A stretch of DNA of 64,000 nt from Roseobacter sp. (GCA_015665415.1 JADFAE010000002.1:1-64000), one strand, 5' to 3'; shown: positions 47,972 to 58,185, numbered from the stretch's first letter. Program-made: numbers and translations. Notes: generated from the letters alone by a model not told the origin.

Positions 47972-48754
47972 TCAGGCCGTTTTTTGCAACCCCGTCGCGC
48001 TGCCGACTCCATTGGCCCAGTCATGCACCGCCTGGCCAAAGGCCTGAAAAATCGGGCGGCTGACCGGATCATTGGCCGCATCCCACTCCGGGTGCCATTG
48101 CACCGCCAGGGTAAAGCCGGGCGCGTCTTTCACATAGATAGCCTCCGGCGTGCCATCGGGCGCATAGCCGTCGATGACAATATCCTGTCCCGGCGTCTTG
48201 ATCCCCTGCCCATGTAGCGTGTTGGTCATCACTTCCTGGGCTCCAAACAACTGATGAAACACGCCATCCTCGGCCATCTTGACCGGATGGCGCAGGGCGA
48301 ATTTCTCTTCCAGCGTGCCGTCAGGGGGCATCCGGTGGTTCATCCGCCCCGGCAGGTCGCGGATCTCGGGATAAAGCGTGCCCCCCATGGCAACATTGAC
48401 CTCCTGAAAGCCCCGACAGATCCCCAGAAAGGGCTGACCGCGTTCGACACAGGCGCGCACTAGCGGCAGCACAATCGCATCACGGGCGCGATCAAAGGCG
48501 CCATGCGCTGCGGTCTCATCCTCTCCATATTCATTGGGATGCACATTGGGCCGCCCACCGGTCAGCAGAAAGCCATCAAAGGTTTCCAGCAGTTCATCAA
48601 CCGACAAGAACCGCGGATCCGAGGGGATCAGCAGCGGCATACAGCCCGAGACCTCAGCCACAGCTTCGGAGTTCATTGTCCCACCGGCATGCGCCGGATA
48701 TTGATCGTTGAGCAAATAGGAATTGCCGATAATGCCGACTTTGGGGCGCGCCAT
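47972..48754 (-). CDS. Gamma-glutamyl-GABA hydrolase-like class I amidotransferase
   Basis: 260 residues from the ATG at 48754 (ACGGAG upstream). PLFLGICRGFQEVNVAMGG-type elbow with nucleophile Cys in GICRGFQE (about 110), and catalytic His in VQWHPEWDA (about 225). Belongs to peptidase family C26, as PuuD of putrescine use or glutamine amidotransferases. No polyamine genes lie nearby, so the substrate is open. The XRE-cupin regulator gene is upstream on the same strand and resembles PuuR, which supports a polyamine or glutamate-conjugate role. Confidence 0.85.
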   Translation of the reverse strand: MARPKVGIIGNSYLLNDQYPAHAGGTMNSEAVAEVSGCMPLLIPSDPRFLSVDELLETFDGFLLTGGRPNVHPNEYGEDETAAHGAFDRARDAIVLPLVRACVERGQPFLGICRGFQEVNVAMGGTLYPEIRDLPGRMNHRMPPDGTLEEKFALRHPVKMAEDGVFHQLFGAQEVMTNTLHGQGIKTPGQDIVIDGYAPDGTPEAIYVKDAPGFTLAVQWHPEWDAANDPVSRPIFQAFGQAVHDWANGVGSATGLQKTA

Positions 48755-48879
48755 GGGGACTCCGTGATAAATAGAACGCCCCAAGGCTAAGCGCTCCCCT
48801 GCTTTGCCGCAACCATCCAACGCATTTTGCGCGGCGCAGGGGCCTGTTCAGCCACGCACAATAGGCCTTTGTCTCTTTG

Positions 48880-49500
48880 TCAGCCTCTGTTCGGCATAAC
48901 CGCCCCGTCAGCTGATACTACGGCAAGAACGCTGCATCTCTGTCCGCCCGAGGCCCGATAGCTATGTTCAAACCCGGCATCAAAATAGATCGCGTCGCGA
49001 CGCTTCAGAATTTCCGAGCGCCCATGGATTTTGAGTTCTAGCGTTCCTTCGATGACGTAGAGCATTTCTGCGCCCACATGCTGATGTGGCCTGCTCATAG
49101 GTGCGCTGGCCGAGAACTCGGCCAGATAGGCATGAAATCTGCTCTTCTTAACCGGAAAATCCAGACATTCAAACAGATAGGAAATTGGCCCATCCACCTT
49201 ATCGCCCAGCTTCAGCCGCTGTGTTGAACGCACCACCTCCAGGACCGGCTCTTCTTCGTCCGGTGCGAAGAAATGATCCAATCCGACGCCAAAGACCAAT
49301 GCGATGCGCAGCAAAGTCGCCAAGGTTGGGAAGTTCTGTCCTCGTTCTATTCGCGACAGCATAGCCACCGACAGGCCGGTGTGCTCCCCGAGCTGCGCCA
49401 GCCCCATTTCCTTTGCCAATCTCAACGTGCGAATTTTCGGGCCGATTTGATAAGCTTCCAAGCCCAGTTGCAGCGTTTCAGACAACATAGACCGGCTCAT
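48880..49500 (-). CDS. XRE family regulator with C-terminal cupin domain
   Basis: 206 residues, GGAGG before the ATG. N-terminal helix-turn-helix (IRTLRLAKEMGLAQLGEHTGLSVAMLSRIERGQ, spanning about 23-55) and a C-terminal cupin (HQHVGAEMLYVIEGTLELKIHG, about 135-156), the PuuR-like architecture. It senses a small ligand in the cupin. It is transcribed toward the amidotransferase gene and divergent from the fasciclin gene. A TTGCAC-N3-GTGCAA site lies 34 bases upstream. Confidence 0.88.
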   Translation of the reverse strand: MSRSMLSETLQLGLEAYQIGPKIRTLRLAKEMGLAQLGEHTGLSVAMLSRIERGQNFPTLATLLRIALVFGVGLDHFFAPDEEEPVLEVVRSTQRLKLGDKVDGPISYLFECLDFPVKKSRFHAYLAEFSASAPMSRPHQHVGAEMLYVIEGTLELKIHGRSEILKRRDAIYFDAGFEHSYRASGGQRCSVLAVVSADGAVMPNRG

Positions 49501-49533
49501 GGCTTAACCTCCCCGCAAAATACCCCCTGCCAA

Positions 49534-49578
49534 TTGCACCTAGTGCAAAAAACATGCGCATCACGAAATTTTGTGCAA
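49534..49578. promoter_or_regulatory. Candidate operator of the XRE-cupin regulator
   Basis: TTGCAC-CTA-GTGCAA (49534-49548) is a perfect six-base-arm inverted repeat, with a further GTGCAA half-site at 49573-49578. It lies between the divergent regulator and fasciclin genes. PuuR-like proteins bind short inverted repeats in such places; the match is by inspection. Confidence 0.5.
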
Positions 49579-49654
49579 AGGGCAAAAAAACTGCATGGGA
49601 CGATAGGGCATGCCAGAGCCCTGAGCTTCTGGATCGCAACTGAAAGGACCCATC

Positions 49655-50137
49655 ATGCTGTTTGCTCGCCCTACCCTGACCGCCCTTTCGCTGGCCATTT
49701 GCCTCGCGCTGCCAACCACTGGCGTTTCTGGTTCCAAGGACATCGTGGACACCGCTGTATCTGCCGGAAGCTTTGAGACCCTGGCCGCCGCATTGACCGC
49801 TGCCGATCTGATCGACACTCTCAAAGGGGAAGGTCCATTTACGGTCTTTGCACCTACGGACGCGGCCTTTGCCGCACTCCCCGAAGGTACCGTGGAAACG
49901 TTACTCAAACCGGAAAATCGTGATCAGCTCGTAAAAATCCTCACCTACCACGTTGTGCCGGGAAAGGTAATGTCCTCCGACCTGGTCGACGGGATGAAGG
50001 CCACAACCGTGATGGGTGAGGACATCACCGTTTCCCTGACCGACGGGGTCTCGATCAACAAGGCAGCTGTCGTTACGGCCGATATCGAAACGTCCAATGG
50101 CGTAATCCATGTGATCGATTCCGTGATCCTGCCCTAA
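49655..50137 (+). CDS. Fasciclin (FAS1) domain exported protein
   Basis: 160 residues. Signal peptide of about 26 residues ([20 protein letters not shown]). The single FAS1 domain shows [42 protein letters not shown] (H1 motif) and [15 protein letters not shown], and ends [11 protein letters not shown] (H2 region). Such secreted proteins take part in adhesion or extracellular matrix. It begins after AAAGGA and ends at a hairpin. Confidence 0.92.
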   Translation: MLFARPTLTALSLAICLALPTTGVSGSKDIVDTAVSAGSFETLAAALTAADLIDTLKGEGPFTVFAPTDAAFAALPEGTVETLLKPENRDQLVKILTYHVVPGKVMSSDLVDGMKATTVMGEDITVSLTDGVSINKAAVVTADIETSNGVIHVIDSVILP

Positions 50138-50147
50138 GGTCCCCGCT

Positions 50148-50170
50148 CCCGCCGGAGCTAGACCGGCGGG
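50148..50170. terminator. Hairpin between fasciclin and GlcG/HbpS genes
   Basis: CCCGCCGG (50148-50155) / CCGGCGGG (50163-50170) with seven-base loop, between convergent genes. T-runs are weak on either side. Confidence 0.6.
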
Positions 50171-50178
50171 GGTACATT

Positions 50179-50604
50179 TCAGATTTCGCCGATCAACCCG
50201 GCGGCATCGATCCCGGCCATGGCGGCTATCGCATCATTGTCAGAGCTGTCGCCCGTCACCCCAACCGCGCCGATGACGATGCCTTCCTCGTCCCGCAACA
50301 ACACACCACCGGGCACCGGAATGGCCTGCCCACCATAGACCCCGTTCACGGCGGCCATGAAATAGGGCTGCGCCTCTGCCCGCGCCATTTGGGCGCTGCC
50401 CGCCACGCCCAGCATCACCGCGCCATAGGCCTTGCCCTGGGCGATGGCAAAGCGTCCCGGAGGGCTGCGATCTTCGCGTTCAAAAGCCTGCACATGCCCG
50501 CCGGCATCCACCACCACCACAGCCAAGGGCCGCATATCCATCTCGCGCCCTTTTTCCAGGGTTCGGTGGATGATGGTCCGCGCTGCGTGAAGAGAAATCG
50601 TCAT
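50179..50604 (-). CDS. GlcG/HbpS family haem- or ligand-binding protein
   Basis: 141 residues from the ATG at 50604 (AAAAGGAC upstream). Features: MRPLAVVVVDAGGHVQAFERED, FAIAQGKAYGAV, VYGGQAIPVPGGVLLRDEEGIVIGAVGVTGDSSDNDAIA. Matches the DUF336/GlcG/HbpS family, whose members bind haem or take part in glycolate or aromatic-compound metabolism. No signal peptide, so cytoplasmic. Function here unknown. Confidence 0.85.
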   Translation of the reverse strand: MTISLHAARTIIHRTLEKGREMDMRPLAVVVVDAGGHVQAFEREDRSPPGRFAIAQGKAYGAVMLGVAGSAQMARAEAQPYFMAAVNGVYGGQAIPVPGGVLLRDEEGIVIGAVGVTGDSSDNDAIAAMAGIDAAGLIGEI

Positions 50605-50976
50605 GGTCTCGTCCTTTTGATCTGGGATGGGAGAATGAAGGGGCCGCAACGCGGCGTGACAAGGCCTTCCACAGGAGCCGATTTTGTGGCGCGACAACTG
50701 CTGACCTCCAAATGTGGCTCCCCCAATACTGTATTTGATGCCCTTGGGGAAACTTTAACGACCAATTTGCCCCTCTGACCAGCGCGAGGCAGTTTCAAAA
50801 ATATTTTGTTAATCATTTAAAGCTTCGGGGAAATCGAGCAGATCAAACCGCTCTTTACGCGCATTTTCCACGTCCTGCGCTTGCCCGCACCAGAGGCTTT
50901 GCCTACCACTGGTGCGACGAAAATACCAAAGCGGCCAAACCGAGGCCCGTTGGCCGCAAATGACAAGGACATCGAG
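50605..50976. promoter_or_regulatory. Divergent intergenic region with two stem-loops in the pepN leader
   Basis: This 372-base region separates the GlcG-like gene (minus) from pepN (plus). No convincing gene is visible. An AT-rich stretch at 50791-50822 is a likely promoter region for pepN. After it come two inverted repeats: CGCACCAG/CTGGTGCG (50886-50893, 50909-50916) and GCGGCCAA/TTGGCCGC (50931-50938, 50950-50957). The second ends six bases before the AAGGAC ribosome site, so it could modulate translation. Confidence 0.45.
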
Positions 50977-53550
50977 ATGACAGCAGCTGCACCATCCCCC
51001 GAACAGGACCTGCCCGAGACCTTTTATCTGAAGGATTATACGCCTTTTGGTTTTGAAGTAGACAGCGTCGAGCTGACCTTTCGTTTGCAGCCCAGCGCCA
51101 CACGCGTGCTCAGCCGGATCCGCTTCACCCCGAAACCCGGAGCTGCTGATCCCCGGTTTTTCCTGCATGGCGAAAAGCTGACCCTGATCTCGGCCAGGAT
51201 CGACGGAGTCGATATCAGCCCGGAAATCACCCCAGAGGGGCTGACCTGTGTCACCCCTGACAGCTCCTTTCTGTGGGAAGCCGAAGTCGAAATCGATCCA
51301 GCCGGCAATACCGCGCTGGAGGGGTTGTATATGTCCGGCGGCATGTATTGCACCCAATGCGAAGCGGAGGGGTTCCGCAAGATCACCTATTACCCCGATC
51401 GCCCCGATGTCATGAGCACCTTCACCGTGCGCATCGAGGGCGCGGAAAACGTGCTTTTGTCCAACGGCAACCCGGTTTCCCAAGGCGATGGCGTTGCGGA
51501 ATGGCACGATCCCTGGCCAAAACCGGCCTATCTGTTTGCGCTGGTGGCTGGCGATCTGGTCAATCATCCGGATAGCTTTACCACCCAATCCGGCAAAGAG
51601 GTCGAGCTGAACATCTGGGTGCGTCCCGGTGACGAGGGCAAATGCAGCTTTGGCATGCAGGCGCTGAAGAAATCCATGGCCTGGGACGAAGAGGTCTATG
51701 GGCTGGAATATGACCTCGACATCTTCAACATCGTCGCGGTCTATGATTTCAACATGGGGGCGATGGAGAACAAGGGGCTGAACATCTTCAACTCCTCCTG
51801 TGTTCTGGCCTCGCCCGAGACTTCGACCGATGCCAATTTCGAGCGCATCGAGGCCATCATTGCGCATGAGTATTTTCACAACTGGACTGGCAACCGCATC
51901 ACCTGCCGCGATTGGTTCCAGCTCTGCCTGAAAGAGGGGCTGACGGTGTTTCGCGATGCCCAGTTCACCTCTGACATGCGCTCTGCTTCGGTCAAACGGA
52001 TCTCGGATGTGATCGATCTGCGCGCGCGCCAGTTCCCAGAGGACCAGGGCCCGCTCTCGCATCCGGTTCGCCCGGAACAGTTCCAGGAAATCAACAACTT
52101 CTACACTGCCACCATCTATGAAAAAGGCGCCGAGGTCATCGGCATGCTGAAACGTCTGGTCGGGGATGCGGCCTATAAACAGGCGCTTGAGCTCTATTTT
52201 CAACGCCATGACGGGCAGGCCTGCACCATCGAGGATTGGCTCAAGGTGTTCGAGGATGCGACCGGCCGAGATCTGTCACAATTCAAACTGTGGTATAGCC
52301 AGGCCGGCACACCCCGCCTGAAAGTCACCGACAGTTTTGCAGAGGGCACCTATCGGCTCACGTTTGAACAAACGACCGCACCAACGCCGGGCCAGGATCA
52401 TAAAGATCCCCGCGTGATCCCCATTGCCGTTGGCTTGCTGAATGACAAGGGCGAAGAGGTGCAGCCAACCACGATGCTGGAGATGACAGAAGCCAGCCAG
52501 AGCTTCTTCTTCGAAGGGCTGGGCGGAAAACCGGTGCCCTCGATCCTGCGCGAATTCTCCGCCCCTGTGATCCTGGAGCGCGACAGCAGCAATGCCGAGC
52601 GCGCCTTTTTGCTGGCCCATGACAGCGATCCCTTCAACCGATGGGAGGCCGGCAATGCCCTGGCGCGTGAATCGCGCATTTCGATGATCACCGAGGGCAC
52701 CGCCCCCGACAACGCCTACCTTGAGGCCCTGCAGAAACTGGTGCGCGACGATGATTTGGATCCGGCCTTTCGCGCGCTGATCCTGCAGCCCCCCAGCCAG
52801 TCTGACATCGCTCAGGCCCTGTTTGAACGCGGCATCACACCTGACCCACAAAAAATCCATGACGCGGCAGAGACCTTTTCCACCACCCTGGCGCAACAGC
52901 TTGCCGACAGCCTGCCGCGTCTCTACGCGGAGACAACTCTCGAAGGCGGCTATGCGCCCGATGCGATCAGTGCCGGGAAACGCGCCCTGAACGGGCGTAT
53001 CCTGGCCCTGCTGACGCGCCTGGACGGTGGTGATCAGGCCTCGCGCCAATATTACGCCGCCGACAATATGACCCAACAGTTTGGCGCGCTCTCTTGTCTG
53101 ATGAAGGCCGAAAAAGGCGCAGTGCAATCCGCCGCCTTCCTGAGCCAGTGGAAGGAGGATCGCCTGGTCATGGACAAGTGGTTTGCCCTTCAGGTCGCTT
53201 GCGCCGCTCCGGGACAGGCTGCCGGAGTTGCCGCCGATCTCACCCGGCATCCGCTGTTCACGCTGAAGAATCCAAACCGGTTCCGTGCGGTCATGGGGGC
53301 CCTTAGTGGCAATCACGCGGGCTTTCATCACCACAACGGCGCAGGCTACCGTCTGCTGGCGGACAATCTGATTGCACTGGATGCGATCAACCCGCAGACC
53401 ACCGCCCGCATGTGCACCGCGTTCCAGACCTGGAAACGCTATGACAGCTCTCGTCAGGACCTGATCCGTCAAGAATTGCAACGCATTGCAGACCAGAAAG
53501 GGCTGAGCCGCGACAGCAATGAAATGATCAGCCGCATTCTGAATGCCTGA
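50977..53550 (+). CDS. pepN: Aminopeptidase N
   Basis: 857 residues from the ATG at 50977 (AAGGAC upstream); the in-frame extension to 50881 is not expected. M1 zinc metallopeptidase. The exopeptidase motif appears as MGAMENKGLNIFN (near 262), and zinc site HEYFHNWTGNRIT followed by a downstream Glu in LCLKEGLTVFRD (near 300-327) is intact. Length is close to enterobacterial PepN. It removes N-terminal residues from peptides in cytoplasmic protein turnover. The next gene overlaps its end by eight bases. Confidence 0.95.
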   Translation: MTAAAPSPEQDLPETFYLKDYTPFGFEVDSVELTFRLQPSATRVLSRIRFTPKPGAADPRFFLHGEKLTLISARIDGVDISPEITPEGLTCVTPDSSFLWEAEVEIDPAGNTALEGLYMSGGMYCTQCEAEGFRKITYYPDRPDVMSTFTVRIEGAENVLLSNGNPVSQGDGVAEWHDPWPKPAYLFALVAGDLVNHPDSFTTQSGKEVELNIWVRPGDEGKCSFGMQALKKSMAWDEEVYGLEYDLDIFNIVAVYDFNMGAMENKGLNIFNSSCVLASPETSTDANFERIEAIIAHEYFHNWTGNRITCRDWFQLCLKEGLTVFRDAQFTSDMRSASVKRISDVIDLRARQFPEDQGPLSHPVRPEQFQEINNFYTATIYEKGAEVIGMLKRLVGDAAYKQALELYFQRHDGQACTIEDWLKVFEDATGRDLSQFKLWYSQAGTPRLKVTDSFAEGTYRLTFEQTTAPTPGQDHKDPRVIPIAVGLLNDKGEEVQPTTMLEMTEASQSFFFEGLGGKPVPSILREFSAPVILERDSSNAERAFLLAHDSDPFNRWEAGNALARESRISMITEGTAPDNAYLEALQKLVRDDDLDPAFRALILQPPSQSDIAQALFERGITPDPQKIHDAAETFSTTLAQQLADSLPRLYAETTLEGGYAPDAISAGKRALNGRILALLTRLDGGDQASRQYYAADNMTQQFGALSCLMKAEKGAVQSAAFLSQWKEDRLVMDKWFALQVACAAPGQAAGVAADLTRHPLFTLKNPNRFRAVMGALSGNHAGFHHHNGAGYRLLADNLIALDAINPQTTARMCTAFQTWKRYDSSRQDLIRQELQRIADQKGLSRDSNEMISRILNA

Positions 53551-54022
53551 GCAAATCTTCACAAAAACCAGCAGCGGGGGAAGTGCCCCCTCTGCACCCC
53601 CCTATGCATTCCAACGCCGCGCGCGCAGTCTGGCGTTGTGTCTGGCGCTCTGCGGCTGGCTCATTGCCCTCGGGCTGATGTGGGGCCTGCTTGGGGTGAT
53701 GCCCTGGATTCTGCTGCTCTTTGCCTTGCCAACCGGCCCAGCGTTTTGGGATATCTGGCGCAACCCTGCCTCTGGGATCAACCTGGATACAGAGAAAATT
53801 CAATGGTTTACCGGGAAACACCATGCAGCAGTACGGTTTGATGAAATCGCCCAACTGCGCCTGGATCGACGTTGGGATTTCTCCTTTCGCGTCACCCTCG
53901 TGCTGCAGAACGGCAGCAAGATACGCCTGCCCCAAGCCGCTTTGCCGCCGGTCCAAAATCTCGAAGAGGCCCTGAATCAACGCGGCATTGCCAGTCAGCG
54001 GCACCATTTCACCGCCTTCTAG
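53543..54022 (+). CDS. Small membrane protein of unknown function
   Basis: 159 residues, overlapping the pepN end by eight bases. Two hydrophobic segments (about 30-50 and 54-68) follow a short basic N-terminus (FQRRARS). The C-terminal half is soluble with beta-strand pattern (AVRFDEIAQLRLDRRWDFSFRVTLVLQNG), resembling PH-like domains of small membrane proteins. I do not recognise a family. The overlap suggests co-translation with pepN. Confidence 0.65.
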   Translation: MPEQIFTKTSSGGSAPSAPPYAFQRRARSLALCLALCGWLIALGLMWGLLGVMPWILLLFALPTGPAFWDIWRNPASGINLDTEKIQWFTGKHHAAVRFDEIAQLRLDRRWDFSFRVTLVLQNGSKIRLPQAALPPVQNLEEALNQRGIASQRHHFTAF

Positions 54023-54194
54023 CAAAGAGAGTGTATACATATAGTATTCTCCTAAAAATTGCATTTCTCAAATCGTGCTGCCACGCGAAAAACCCATTTC
54101 CAAACACCAATCTCCCCAGTGCCGCCACGATTGCGCCGCATTGACAGATCACTTTGAGCCTCACTGCTTTTGCTGCCAACCTGCAGGTTTCTGA

Positions 54195-55646
54195 ATGCTC
54201 AAATCTCGTGCCCAGATGTGGACTCGCCTGTCCCAACTGACCAAAGACCTCCCCAGTTGGCTGACCGCTGGCCAGTCCGACCGCGGCGTAACTGCGACGC
54301 CCGCCAGGCCGAACGAGGCGAAAGGCCCCTCCACGAAACAGTGCGCCCAGGACCAGGCGCGGCAACAGGGCGTGTCGCGCGGCAGGGCGCATGTGCTCTT
54401 TCAGAAGGCAGGAGAAACCTTCACTGCAGCCGCCATCACCGAGCCCGATGACACAAAGACGCGTTTCGCCGACAGTCTGCAAATCCCGATCTGCGACAGC
54501 TGCCCCGACACCGAAAGCCGCCAGACGCTGCAAGACAAAGGCCAGTTCCTGGCCCGACAGGACCGTTGGCCAGCGCTGATACAGCAGATCCGTCAGGCAG
54601 ATCAAAGTCTGCACTGTACCCCCGGCGGCCTGCCCGAAGCAGATCTATTGGCCTATGGCGCCCGCGCCGATGTGATCAATGCCGTAGAACACGCCCTGGA
54701 GGACCGCAGCAGCAAGCCGGGCGCTGCGGGAGAAGACCGGGTCCTGATTGACGGGGTCATGGCGCTGGAAGCGCTGCGCCGCGAGCATGCGCAGGATCCT
54801 CATCTGACGGCGCTGGTGGCGCTGGCCCATATCGACATTGCCTGGATCTGGCGCGCTGCTTCGCCCCAGGAGGGTCTCCGGGATGAACAGGCTGATGCGC
54901 ATCTTCGGCGTGCCTGCGCCCATTTTGAACGTGCTGCCGCCCTTTTGGCCCCCCTGAAGCCGCGGTGCCGCGACAGCGCGTTCCTGTCAGCGGCGCAATG
55001 TGCGCTCTATGCCGGGCAAAACGCCGACACCCTGCAGGTGGCAGATGCCTATGGCATTCTGATCGATCAAAACCCAAACAATCCCCGCCACATGCGCGCG
55101 CTAGGCACGCAGATGCTGCCCCGCGCCAATGGCTCTTATGCAGCACTGGAGCTGGAGGCCCGCCGCTGCGCCGCACGCACCCAGCAGCACTGGGGGGCCG
55201 GCGGCTATACCTGGGTCTATTTCGACGCCATTACGCTGGATGATCAGGCCTGTGCCCGGGTGGACTACCAGTTCTTCATGGACGGGCTACAAGACATCCT
55301 GTGCACCGATCCCAGCCAGGAGATGATCAATCTGCTGGCCGCCTATTGCGCGCTCACGCTGCGCAACAATCAGGGAAACGATCCCCAGGCTGACGCCACG
55401 CGAGCAAAGATTTCTCAGGCCGCACGCTGGCTGATCCGCAGCCACCTGCGCGAGCTACACCCGCTGGTCTGGGCCCATGCCAGCGAAGGATTTGACAACA
55501 ATGCCCGGATCACCTCGCTGCGCCGCTTTGCCGCCCGTGGCCAGGCCGAAGCCTTGAGATGTATCGCCGAGGTTTTCCGCGAAGAGCTCGACAGCGGCCA
55601 CAAGATCGCCTTTACCCCAGAGGGGTTTGATCTGACCCCTGCCTAG
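54195..55646 (+). CDS. Uncharacterised protein, possibly helical repeat
   Basis: 483 residues, no recognised family. The N-terminal 130 residues are Ser/Thr/Gln-rich and poorly structured-looking. From about 135 onward the chain is Ala/Leu-rich and helical (ALRREHAQDPHLTALVALAH, RACAHFERAAALLAPLKPRC, FLSAAQCALYAGQNADTLQV), suggestive of TPR-like repeats. It contains several Cys. No signal peptide. It stands alone between a 172-base gap and a terminator. Length and high-GC codon use look native. Confidence 0.55.
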   Translation: MLKSRAQMWTRLSQLTKDLPSWLTAGQSDRGVTATPARPNEAKGPSTKQCAQDQARQQGVSRGRAHVLFQKAGETFTAAAITEPDDTKTRFADSLQIPICDSCPDTESRQTLQDKGQFLARQDRWPALIQQIRQADQSLHCTPGGLPEADLLAYGARADVINAVEHALEDRSSKPGAAGEDRVLIDGVMALEALRREHAQDPHLTALVALAHIDIAWIWRAASPQEGLRDEQADAHLRRACAHFERAAALLAPLKPRCRDSAFLSAAQCALYAGQNADTLQVADAYGILIDQNPNNPRHMRALGTQMLPRANGSYAALELEARRCAARTQQHWGAGGYTWVYFDAITLDDQACARVDYQFFMDGLQDILCTDPSQEMINLLAAYCALTLRNNQGNDPQADATRAKISQAARWLIRSHLRELHPLVWAHASEGFDNNARITSLRRFAARGQAEALRCIAEVFREELDSGHKIAFTPEGFDLTPA

Positions 55647-55656
55647 ATTTCGCAAT

Positions 55657-55687
55657 AAAAAAGACCGGGGTTTCCCCGGCCTTTTTC
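55657..55687 (+). terminator. Terminator after the uncharacterised gene
   Basis: Stem AAAAGACCGGGG with CCCCGGCCTTTT (one mismatch), short TTT loop, then a run of T. Located 11 bases after the stop at 55646. Confidence 0.85.
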
Positions 55688-55761
55688 TTTGGGTCTTTTC
55701 TGTCGCGAGCAGGCGCTGTCTCAGCGCCCGCGCCTTGATGGGCCCTGTTTCGCATCCGGGC

Positions 55762-58182
55762 TCAGGTTTTCTTGAACGCATCCATCAGCGCAGCCCCCAG
55801 TGCCCCGGTCTGAGCGCCGCCTGCCTGTTTGGGAGAGGCAGTGGTTACACCACGTTTTGATTCACCACCGCTCTTTTGACCGCTACGCGCGGCACCGCCG
55901 CCCTTTTGCGCACCACGCTGGGCACCGCCGCGCGACTGCCTTTTGTCGCCAGGTGCAGCCGCATCCCGGGTATTGCGGTCCTCGCGGGCAGAGGCACCGC
56001 CATCCTTGCGCATGGTCAGAGCGATACGCTTGCGCGCCACATCCACTTCGGTCACCGTCACCTTCACCACCTGGCCGTTTTTCACCACTTCATGGGGGTC
56101 TTTGACAAATTTATCGGCCAATTGGCTGACATGCACCAGGCCGTCCTGATGCACGCCAATGTCCACAAAGGCGCCAAAGGCCGCCACATTGGTCACCGTA
56201 CCTTCCAGGACCATGCCGGGTTTCAGGTCCTGCATGGTCTCGACCCCCTCGGCAAATGTCGCCGTCACAAAGGAGGGACGTGGATCCCGACCGGGCTTTT
56301 CCAGCTCGGCAAAAATGTCGCGCACTGTGGGCAGCCCAAAGCTCTCTTCGACAAAATCCTCCGCCCGTAGCCCCTTCAACGCAGCGCTGTCCCCCATGAT
56401 CTGGCGGATATCGCGCCCACAGGCCGCCACCACCTGACGGGCAACACGATAGGCCTCAGGGTGCACAGAGGAGGCATCCAGCGGTTCCTTGCCCTCACGG
56501 ATGCGCAGAAACCCGGCACATTGCTCAAAGGCCTTGGGGCCAAGCCGCGCCACTTTCAACAGATCCTTGCGTGTGGCAAAGGCCCCATTCACATCGCGAT
56601 GGGCCACGATTGCCTCTGCCAGACCAGGCCCCAGCCCCGAGACATGCGCCAGTAGCGGCGCCGATGCCATGTTGAGATCAACCCCGACGGCGTTCACCAC
56701 ATCCTCGATCACCGCCTCCAGCGATTTGCTCAGCCGGTGCTGATCCACATCGTGCTGATACTGACCAACACCAATGCTCTTGGGTTCGATCTTGACCAGC
56801 TCCGCCAGCGGGTCCTGCAGCCTGCGGGCAATGGAGACCGCCCCACGCAAGGAGACATCCAGATCAGGGAATTCCCGCGCCGCCAGTTCCGAAGCCGAAT
56901 AGACCGAAGCCCCAGCTTCGGACACTACCACCTTGGTGGGTTTTTTGACCTTGGAAGGCAGGTGCTTGATCACCTCTGCTACCATGCGCTCGGTCTCGCG
57001 GCTGGCGGTGCCATTACCGATGGCAATCAGCTCGACCCCATGTTCGGCAATCAGCTTGAGGATCGTGACCTGGGCCCCGCGCAGATCATTCTTTGGCTGA
57101 AACGGATACAGCGTTTCGGTGGCGAGCACTTTCCCGGTTGCATCAACCACCGCCGCCTTGACGCCGGTGCGAATGCCCGGGTCCAGCCCGAGAGTCGGCC
57201 GCGCACCGGCTGGCGCGGCAAACAACAGATCCTTGAGATTGCGCGCAAAGACTTGGATCGCATCTTCCTGTGCGCGGGCGCGCAAGTCCGCCATCAACTC
57301 CAGCATCATCGACAGGCTCAGCTTGACCCGCCAACACCAGCCCGCCACCTTGCGCAGCCATGTGTCGCCAGGACCGGACCCACCGGCCCCCAATTCTGCC
57401 GCCACCATGCCTTCGGCGCGGGCCACGCCCTCTTCCGGGTCGGGACCGATATCCAGTGTCAAAACCCCTTCGTTGGAGCCCCGCAACATCGCCAGCGCCC
57501 GGTGCGAGGGCACATCGGCCCAGCGCTCGACATGGTCAAAATAATCGGAAAACTTGGCGCCCTCCTGCTCCTTACCCGCGACAACCCGCGCGGTGAGACG
57601 GGCCTCGCCCTGCAGGAACTGGCGCAGCCGTCCCAACAGACCTGCGTTTTCCGTCATTCGCTCGGTCAGGATATCGCGCGCACCGTTCAGGGCCTCCTTG
57701 GTGCCAGGCACCGCCTCGGTAACATACCCGGCGGCCAGGGTTTCTGGGTCCAGAGAATGATCCGCCAGGATCGCTTCTACCAGTGGCTCCAGACCGTTTT
57801 CCCGCGCGATCATCGCTTTGGTGCGACGCTTGGGCTTGAAGGGCAGATAGATATCTTCCAGCTGCGCCTTGGTCTCGGCCTTGGCAATTGCGGTGGCCAG
57901 CGCATCGGTCAATTTCTCCTGGGACTTGATCGAGTCAAAAATCGTCGCCCGCCGGGCTTCCAGCTCCCGCAGATAGGACAGTCGCTCCTCCAGGGTCCGC
58001 AGCTGGGTGTCATCCAGCCCCGCTGTCACCTCTTTGCGGTAGCGCGCGATAAAGGGCACGGTTGCGCCTTCGTCCAGCAAGGTCACCGCAGAGTTGACCT
58101 GGCTCGGCGTGGCGCTGATTTCACGGGCGATGGTTTGAGCGATGCGGGTGACGGTATCAGTTTTCATTTCGCTTGAGGCCAC
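55762..58182 (-). CDS. tex: Tex family transcription accessory / RNA-binding protein
   Basis: 806 residues from a GTG at 58182 with AAGGA nine bases upstream; an ATG five codons in (58167) is an alternative. N-terminal helical domain ([27 protein letters not shown]), YqgF-like domain ([17 protein letters not shown]), helix-hairpin-helix ([16 protein letters not shown]) and S1 RNA-binding domain ([24 protein letters not shown]), then a basic Gly/Lys/Arg-rich tail. It interacts with RNA polymerase and RNA. It lies three bases downstream of the low-GC gene. Confidence 0.95.
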   Translation of the reverse strand: MASSEMKTDTVTRIAQTIAREISATPSQVNSAVTLLDEGATVPFIARYRKEVTAGLDDTQLRTLEERLSYLRELEARRATIFDSIKSQEKLTDALATAIAKAETKAQLEDIYLPFKPKRRTKAMIARENGLEPLVEAILADHSLDPETLAAGYVTEAVPGTKEALNGARDILTERMTENAGLLGRLRQFLQGEARLTARVVAGKEQEGAKFSDYFDHVERWADVPSHRALAMLRGSNEGVLTLDIGPDPEEGVARAEGMVAAELGAGGSGPGDTWLRKVAGWCWRVKLSLSMMLELMADLRARAQEDAIQVFARNLKDLLFAAPAGARPTLGLDPGIRTGVKAAVVDATGKVLATETLYPFQPKNDLRGAQVTILKLIAEHGVELIAIGNGTASRETERMVAEVIKHLPSKVKKPTKVVVSEAGASVYSASELAAREFPDLDVSLRGAVSIARRLQDPLAELVKIEPKSIGVGQYQHDVDQHRLSKSLEAVIEDVVNAVGVDLNMASAPLLAHVSGLGPGLAEAIVAHRDVNGAFATRKDLLKVARLGPKAFEQCAGFLRIREGKEPLDASSVHPEAYRVARQVVAACGRDIRQIMGDSAALKGLRAEDFVEESFGLPTVRDIFAELEKPGRDPRPSFVTATFAEGVETMQDLKPGMVLEGTVTNVAAFGAFVDIGVHQDGLVHVSQLADKFVKDPHEVVKNGQVVKVTVTEVDVARKRIALTMRKDGGASAREDRNTRDAAAPGDKRQSRGGAQRGAQKGGGAARSGQKSGGESKRGVTTASPKQAGGAQTGALGAALMDAFKKT

Positions 58183-58185
58183 AGC

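Noticed and set aside
54009-54614. 201-codon minus-strand frame over the start of the uncharacterised gene
   Set aside because: Shadow frame across an intergenic region and the opposite-strand gene; no ribosome site.
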